Part shown: positions 59,539 through 64,000 of the stretch, one piece after another
How the letters are laid out: every line of letters begins with the position of its first letter
Numbering within the stretch: position 1 is the stretch's first letter
NCBI RefSeq assembly: GCF_033705735.1
Contig: NZ_CP131130.1
Coordinates: forward strand, 1,925,001 to 1,989,000
Reading direction: 5' to 3'
DNA length: 64,000 nt
From: Shinella zoogloeoides
Lineage (GTDB): Bacteria > Pseudomonadota > Alphaproteobacteria > Rhizobiales > Rhizobiaceae
The notes under the pieces: model-generated
The model's input: the letters and a program-made list of their open reading frames with translations, nothing else
Database searches by the model: none
Told to the model about the DNA's origin: nothing
Position numbers and translations under genes: made by a program

Positions 59539-59895
59539 TCAACTTCCCGCGGGGGAAAAGAGCGCAAAGCGCGTGATGAGCCCCTCCTCCAGTTCCAGGA
59601 GCAGGATCTTTTCCTTCGAATAGGCAGCCCCGCCGGCGGCCTTGCCGCGGGCCGTCAGGCGGATGGCGATCGTGTTGCCGGAGGCGTCGCTCATCGCCAG
59701 CGCATCGCCATAACTCTCGTCGAAGGCTTCGAAATGCCGGGCAAGCCGCTCCCGCAACGCCTCGCGGCCATTGTCGCTGCCCTCGCCGATGCCGGAAATG
59801 GCGACGTCCTCGTCGACCTTGCCGGCCAGCGCGGCGAAGTCGCGGGCATTCAGCGCCTCGACGACCGTATCCCTGATGCTTTCCCTGTCAGCCAT
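59539..59895 (-). CDS. SnoaL/NTF2-like protein
   Basis: A 118-residue protein with the NTF2-like cone fold: IRDTVVEALNARDFAALAGKVDEDV at the N-terminus, then FEAFDESYGDALAM, and a beta-strand end (ILLLELEEGLITRFALFSP). Such proteins are used as small cyclases, isomerases or ligand-binding domains; no active-site assignment is possible. It stands alone, followed by the YjbQ-like gene on the same strand further left. Confidence 0.8.
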   Translation of the reverse strand: MADRESIRDTVVEALNARDFAALAGKVDEDVAISGIGEGSDNGREALRERLARHFEAFDESYGDALAMSDASGNTIAIRLTARGKAAGGAAYSKEKILLLELEEGLITRFALFSPAGS

Positions 59896-59950
59896 GGATG
59901 TCTCCTCTTTCCAGCGGCAGGGAAACGTTCCATCGCGCGAACGGGTTCCG

Positions 59951-60373
59951 TCAAGAGCCGAGATGCAGCACGATCTCCCGCCGGTGCGGCCGGTCGCGAT
60001 GCTCGAAGAGATAGAGGCCCTGCCAGGTGCCGAGCGCCGGCCGGCCGGCCATGACCGGAATGCCGATCGAAACCTGCGTCAGCGCCGCCTTGATATGGGC
60101 CGGCATGTCGTCCGGCCCTTCCAGCGTATGCACGATCCAGCCCATGGCGGGATCGTCGGAAGGCGGCACGAGGCGGCGGAAGAATTGATCGAGGTCGCGC
60201 CGTACATCCGGGTCGGCATTTTCCTGGATGAGCAGCGAGCAGGACGTATGGCGGACGAAGACGGTCAGCAGGCCTGTTTCCACGCCTGCCTTGCGCACGA
60301 AGGCCTCGACCTCGCGGGTGAACTCGTAGAGCCCCTGCCCGCGGGTCGAAACCGAGATGACGGTCTGCGCCAC
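59951..60373 (-). CDS. YjbQ/UPF0047 family protein
   Basis: A 140-residue protein of the YjbQ family. It shows GLLTVFVRHTSCSLLIQENADPDVRRDL-type core motifs (here FVRHTSCSLLIQEN around residue 45) and histidines in WIVHTLEGPDDMPAHIK that form a metal site, with GTWQGLYLFEHRDRPH at the end. Family members are linked to thiamin phosphate synthase-like activity in E. coli (YjbQ). It is cytoplasmic. A 41-codon membrane protein gene lies directly upstream. Confidence 0.9.
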   Translation of the reverse strand: MAQTVISVSTRGQGLYEFTREVEAFVRKAGVETGLLTVFVRHTSCSLLIQENADPDVRRDLDQFFRRLVPPSDDPAMGWIVHTLEGPDDMPAHIKAALTQVSIGIPVMAGRPALGTWQGLYLFEHRDRPHRREIVLHLGS

Positions 60374-60386
60374 GGCGCCGCCCGCC

Positions 60387-60512
60387 TCAACCGATCGCCC
60401 AGAACACCGTACCGGCGATCACGATGAAGGCGAGTATGACGCCCATGAAGCGCACGAGGCCGGCATTGGTGTCGGTCGTGGTGCCGACGATCGCGTAATA
60501 GAGGTCCTTCAT
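60387..60512 (-). CDS. Small membrane protein of 41 residues
   Basis: A short frame with ATG at 60512 and GAAAGGA seven bases upstream. Residues 20-41 are a membrane helix (RFMGVILAFIVIAGTVFW), the N-terminus is MKDLYYAIVGTTTDTN. It ends 13 bases before the YjbQ-like start, so the two may be cotranscribed. It is too short for ordinary gene finding; no family is recognised. Confidence 0.65.
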   Translation of the reverse strand: MKDLYYAIVGTTTDTNAGLVRFMGVILAFIVIAGTVFWAIG

Positions 60513-60562
60513 GGCAAGTCCTTTCTTCCGGTAGCCCGCGTGATAGCGCAACCGCCCGCCGC

Positions 60563-60916
60563 TCACAACTCGACGAAGGCCTCGAAACCGCCATAGATCA
60601 TCCGCTTGCCGTCGAAGACGTCCTTCCAGTCGTCGCCCTGCAGGCGGGCATCGGCCATGACCTTGGCGAGGACCTCGTCGCGGCGCGCGCGCGATTCATA
60701 GGTGATCCAGGAAAAGATCACGACCTCGTCGTCGCTCGCCAGCACGGCGCGAGGAAACGAGGTGAGCTCGCCATAGGGAACGTCGTCCCCGACGCATTCC
60801 ACATAGTCTATCGCGCCGTATTCCTTCCACACCGCGCCCGCCGTGCGCGCCATCGCCTTGTAGGCCTCCAGATTGGCCTTCGGCACCGCCAGCAGAAACC
60901 CGTCAACATAGGCCAT
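60563..60916 (-). CDS. DUF1428 family protein
   Basis: A 117-residue protein with the DUF1428 dimeric alpha/beta-barrel pattern: MAYVDGFLLAVPKANLEAY, GAIDYVECVGDDVP, FSWITYESRARRDEV, and a KRMIYGGFEAF end. AAGGAGG lies 9 bases before the ATG at 60916. Its function is unknown; the family is common in proteobacteria. Confidence 0.88.
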   Translation of the reverse strand: MAYVDGFLLAVPKANLEAYKAMARTAGAVWKEYGAIDYVECVGDDVPYGELTSFPRAVLASDDEVVIFSWITYESRARRDEVLAKVMADARLQGDDWKDVFDGKRMIYGGFEAFVEL

Positions 60917-61075
60917 GTCCGCTTCCTCCTTGTTGGGACATGACAAGGACGTGTGTCAGTTCCGCGATCCGACAAGGGGGAGGTTATTTCACCGGCGGCC
61001 AGCGGCAGCTTGCGCCGCTTCGGCCGCCATGCGAGGTTTGCACCCCGAAGGCGTTGAAGCGGAAGGGAGATTGTC

Positions 61076-62722
61076 GTGCGGGATTGGTTCTGGCGGGTCG
61101 TCCTTTCCCTCTCCGCCACCGGCCTCGTGCTGGGCACGCTTTTCTTCGCCGCGTCGCTGACGCCGAGTCTCCTGCCGCGCACCTACCTCACCCAGGGCAT
61201 GCTCTCGGGCATCGCCATGGCCTGCGGCTACGGCCTCGGCGCGCTCTTTTCCGCGCTGTGGTTCTGGCTGGAACTGCCGGAGCCGAAGGACCGCCTGCGG
61301 CGGTGGATCATGATTGTGGCGGGCGGTCTTTCCGGCATCGTCGTGCTCGTCTTCCTCTGGCGCACGGCGGAGTGGCAGAACTCCATCCGCACGCTGATGA
61401 ACTTGCCGCCGATCGAGACCGCCCATCCCTTCTATGTCGGCCTCATCGCGCTCCTCGTCTTCCTCGTGGTGTTCGGCCTCGGGCGGCTCTTCGCGTTCCT
61501 GGTCCGGCTCTTTGCCAGGACCTCGCGCCGCGCGGCCCCGCGCCGCCTTTCCTATGTCATCGGCACGGCGCTCGCCGCGACGCTGTTCTGGACGCTGGCG
61601 GACGGGCTTCTCCTGCGCTTCGTGCTGCACACGGCCGATTCCTCCTTCCGGCATCTCGACCAGGTGATCGAGCCGGACACGGCTGAGCCGACCGATCCCA
61701 TGAAGTCGGGCAGTGCCGCCTCGCTGGTGCGCTGGGACGAGCTCGGCCGCATGGGCCGCGCCTTCGTGGCGAGCGGGCCGTCATCCGCCGACATCGCCGC
61801 CTTTACCGGCAAGCCGGCCATGGAGCCGCTGCGGGTCTATGCCGGGCTGAACGCCGCCGAAACGGCGGAGGCGCGGGCGAAGATCGCGCTCGACGAGCTT
61901 ATCCGCGTCGGCGGCTTCGAGCGTTCGACGCTCCTCATCGTCATGCCGACGGGCACCGGCTGGGTCGATCCCGAGGGCATCGACACGGTCGAATACCTGC
62001 ACCACGGCGATATCGCGAGCGTCGCCATCCAGTATTCCTATCTCGCAAGCTGGCTCTCGCTGCTGGCAGAGCCCGATTACGGAGCGGAGGCGGCGCGCGC
62101 CCTCTTCCGCGCCGTCTACGAACACTGGACCGCCCTGCCGAAGGCGCATCGGCCGAAGCTCTACCTCTACGGCCTCAGCCTCGGCGCCCTCTCCTCCGAG
62201 CAGTCGGCGGAACTCTTCGAGGTGATCGGCGATCCCTACCAGGGCGCGCTCTGGGCCGGGCCGCCCTTCCCCAGCCGCATCTGGCGCAAGATGACGGCCG
62301 AGCGCAACCCCGGCACGCCCGCCTGGCTGCCGCGCTTCCGCGACGGCTCCTATGTGCGCTTCACCAGCCAGCGCAACGCCCTGCCCGAGGCGGGCGACCA
62401 CTGGGGGCCGATGCGCATCGTCTATCTGCAATATGCCAGCGATCCGATCGTCTTCTACGACCCCTATTCCTTCTACCGCCAACCCGCCTGGATGGCCGTG
62501 CCGCGCGGACCGGACGTCTCGCCGGACTTCCAGTGGTACCCCGTCGTCACCTTCCTGCAACTGACGCTCGACATGGCGATGGCGACGACGACGCCCATGG
62601 GGCTCGGGCATGTCTATGCGGGCGAGCACTATATCGACCCGTGGATCGCGGTGACGGACGTGACGGACTGGAGCGCGGCGGACATCGCGCGGCTGAAGGA
62701 GAAGTTCCGGGCGGGGCGGTAA
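61076..62722 (+). CDS. Membrane-anchored alpha/beta hydrolase family protein
   Basis: A 548-residue protein with GTG start at 61076. Four membrane segments (about 10-30, 45-65, 78-95 and 120-145), then a fifth at about 160-180, precede a cytoplasmic or periplasmic alpha/beta hydrolase domain (from about residue 230). The nucleophile elbow is YGLSLGALSS near residue 365. This matches the 'Abhydrolase_9' family of membrane esterases with an N-terminal domain. The substrate is unknown; the flanking repeat copy separates it from the next gene. Confidence 0.85.
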   Translation: MRDWFWRVVLSLSATGLVLGTLFFAASLTPSLLPRTYLTQGMLSGIAMACGYGLGALFSALWFWLELPEPKDRLRRWIMIVAGGLSGIVVLVFLWRTAEWQNSIRTLMNLPPIETAHPFYVGLIALLVFLVVFGLGRLFAFLVRLFARTSRRAAPRRLSYVIGTALAATLFWTLADGLLLRFVLHTADSSFRHLDQVIEPDTAEPTDPMKSGSAASLVRWDELGRMGRAFVASGPSSADIAAFTGKPAMEPLRVYAGLNAAETAEARAKIALDELIRVGGFERSTLLIVMPTGTGWVDPEGIDTVEYLHHGDIASVAIQYSYLASWLSLLAEPDYGAEAARALFRAVYEHWTALPKAHRPKLYLYGLSLGALSSEQSAELFEVIGDPYQGALWAGPPFPSRIWRKMTAERNPGTPAWLPRFRDGSYVRFTSQRNALPEAGDHWGPMRIVYLQYASDPIVFYDPYSFYRQPAWMAVPRGPDVSPDFQWYPVVTFLQLTLDMAMATTTPMGLGHVYAGEHYIDPWIAVTDVTDWSAADIARLKEKFRAGR

Positions 62723-62728
62723 GGGACG

Positions 62729-62889
62729 GCCCCTCATCCGCCTTCCGGCACCTTCTTCCCGCAAGCGGGGAAAAGGAACATGCGGGACCGTTGCCTTCTT
62801 CCCCCATCGGTCCGATTTGCAGGAAAACGGCCCGGCATTCCCCTTCTCCCCGCTTGCGGGGAGAAGGGCGCGGCAGCGGGATGAGGGGC
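62729..62889. repeat. RIME-like palindromic mosaic repeat, copy 3
   Basis: It starts gcccctcatccgcc and ends cgggatgaggggc. It contains two palindromes (cttcttcccgc-aa-gcggggaaaagg at about 62751 and cccttctccccgc-tt-gcggggagaaggg at about 62841-62868). It lies between convergent genes. Confidence 0.75.
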
Positions 62890-62909
62890 AGCCCTGCCCA
62901 CAAACGAAA

Positions 62910-62932
62910 ACGCCGGGGCAAAACCCCGGCGT
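62910..62932 (-). terminator. Rho-independent terminator of the binding-protein gene
   Basis: A 9-bp stem (acgccgggg / ccccggcgt) with a caaaa loop. On the minus strand it is followed by TTTCG. It lies 22 bases after the stop of the leftward gene at 62955. Confidence 0.75.
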
Positions 62933-62954
62933 CCGCATTCGAATGACGACAGCC

Positions 62955-64000
62955 TTATTCGGCGTCGACGATCTTGCCGTCTTCCCACTTGAAGAGCGAG
63001 AAGCTCTGCGAGGTGAGGTCGCCGGTCTCGCCGTAGGTCAGCTTGCCGATGGCGGTCGGGATGGCTTCGCCGGACTTCAGGGCGGTGGCGACGGCAACCG
63101 GGTCTTCCGCGCTGCCGGCCTTCTCGATGCCGGCCTTCAGAACCTCGACGGCGGCATAGGCATTGAGCGTGAAGGCTTCCGGCGGGACGCCCTTTTCCTT
63201 GAGAACGGCGACGGCCGCCTGCGAGTCGGGGCTCTTCAGCGCGTCGGACGCGTTGGTGAAGAGCGTGCCGGCGGAAGCGTCGTTGCCGATCGCCCAGTAT
63301 TCGCTGTTGGAGAGGCCTTCGCCGCCGATGATCGTGGCGCTGACCGACATGTCCTTCAGCTGGCGGGCGAGCAGGCCGCCTTCCGGATGGTAGCCACCGA
63401 AGTAGATGACTTCGACGCCCTCGGACTTGAGGCGCGTGACCAGCGCGCTGAAGTCCTTGTCGCCGGGCGTGATGGAATCGTAGAGCACCTCGTTGACGCC
63501 GCCCTTGTTGAGCGCCGCCTTGAAGGCGTCTGCCAGGCCCTTGCCGTAGGCGCCCTTGTCATGGACGATGGCGACCTTCTTGTCCTTCATCTTGGCCAGC
63601 ACATAGGCGGCGGCGACTTCGGCCTGCTGGTCGTCACGGCCGCAGGTGCGCAGCACGTTGGTAAGGCCACGCGCGGTAAGGTCCGGCGCGGTCGCGGTCG
63701 GGGTGACCATCAGGATGCCGTTCTCGGCCAGCACGTCGGAAGCCGGGATGGCAACGCCGGAGGTGACCGGGCCGACGACGAAATGAATGCCTTCGCCGAC
63801 GATCTGGTTGGCGGCCGAAACGCCCTGCTTGGGCTCGCCAGCATCGTCCGTCAGCTTCAGCACGACCTTTTCGCCGAGGATGCCGCCGTTCTTGTTGATC
63901 TGGTCGACGGCCGCTTCCGCGCCGTTCTTCACCTGGTCGCCATAGGCGGCGACGGGGCCGGTGAGCGGGGCGATGAGGCCGATGACGATATCGGCATGGG
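62955..64000 (-). CDS. livK: Branched-chain amino acid ABC transporter binding protein (5' end outside)
   Basis: At least 348 residues of a LivJ/LivK-type periplasmic binding protein, reaching the window end with the reading frame open ([20 protein letters not shown], the mature N-terminus). [19 protein letters not shown] and [20 protein letters not shown] are family-typical. The signal peptide is not visible. It delivers leucine-type amino acids to a Liv permease; other subunits are outside the window. The symbol is by family only. Confidence 0.88.
   Translation of the reverse strand, partial: HADIVIGLIAPLTGPVAAYGDQVKNGAEAAVDQINKNGGILGEKVVLKLTDDAGEPKQGVSAANQIVGEGIHFVVGPVTSGVAIPASDVLAENGILMVTPTATAPDLTARGLTNVLRTCGRDDQQAEVAAAYVLAKMKDKKVAIVHDKGAYGKGLADAFKAALNKGGVNEVLYDSITPGDKDFSALVTRLKSEGVEVIYFGGYHPEGGLLARQLKDMSVSATIIGGEGLSNSEYWAIGNDASAGTLFTNASDALKSPDSQAAVAVLKEKGVPPEAFTLNAYAAVEVLKAGIEKAGSAEDPVAVATALKSGEAIPTAIGKLTYGETGDLTSQSFSLFKWEDGKIVDAE

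Overview
This window is high-GC chromosomal DNA from an alphaproteobacterium of the Rhizobiaceae type (Rhizobium, Shinella, Ensifer, Agrobacterium relatives). The evidence is the gene content (ydcSTUVW-like polyamine operon, paired GcvT-type flavoenzymes, Aap-like and Liv-like ABC transporters, DUF1989 and DUF1328 proteins), tight ATGA-overlapped operons, and three copies of a roughly 140-160 bp palindromic mosaic repeat that resembles the RIME elements of rhizobia. No genus can be fixed from the sequence alone.

Left chromosomal arm (1-38385). After the tail of an unidentified gene come an esterase/ACT/PAAR-like trio and a LysE exporter facing its LysR regulator. Next is a complete polyamine uptake and gamma-aminobutyraldehyde oxidation operon (4321-9865). 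Two small membrane genes are followed by a leftward operon of two dimethylglycine/sarcosine-dehydrogenase-like proteins plus a PEP-mutase-family enzyme, facing a LysR gene. Then come small metabolic genes and an eptA-response regulator-histidine kinase cluster laid out like pmrCAB. A long leftward run (32850 to 25220) encodes an amino-acid-type ABC transporter without an ATPase, an amidohydrolase, a two-component system and an exported HbpS/GlcG-like protein. The arm ends with an MFS carrier, a regulator/beta-propeller pair and a DUF1989 protein.

Mobile element (38386-57851). A 19.5 kb integrative and mobilizable element sits at the 3' end of a CAT-anticodon tRNA gene (probably tRNA-Ile2), bounded by a 19-bp direct repeat. 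Its left third is a mobilization module: a frameshifted HTH gene, mobC, a relaxase with two small genes nested in another frame, and a VirD4/TraG coupling protein, but no mating-pore genes. The middle is a leftward defence-like block: an HsdR frameshifted near its end, a fused HsdM-HsdS protein, a protein with a HEPN-like RNxxxH motif, a PD-(D/E)xK nuclease-like protein, a DUF262 protein, a DUF3696-type AAA ATPase and a protein I cannot identify. The right third holds a HipA-like kinase with its HTH partner, an XRE regulator with a small membrane protein, two excisionase-like proteins and a tyrosine integrase. The integrase reading frame ends inside the antisense strand of the tRNA.

Right chromosomal arm (57852-64000). 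This holds a SIMPL/DUF541 protein, small exported and NTF2-like proteins, a YjbQ homologue, a 41-residue membrane protein missed by length filters, a DUF1428 protein, a membrane-anchored alpha/beta hydrolase, and the 3' part of a branched-chain amino acid binding protein.

The strongest candidate for something new is the leftward block at 43317-48392: the HEPN-like/nuclease pair attached to the type I restriction genes, and the DUF262 + DUF3696 ATPase + unknown-protein trio. The nested mob genes and the integrase tail that must change on excision are the other two points most worth checking.
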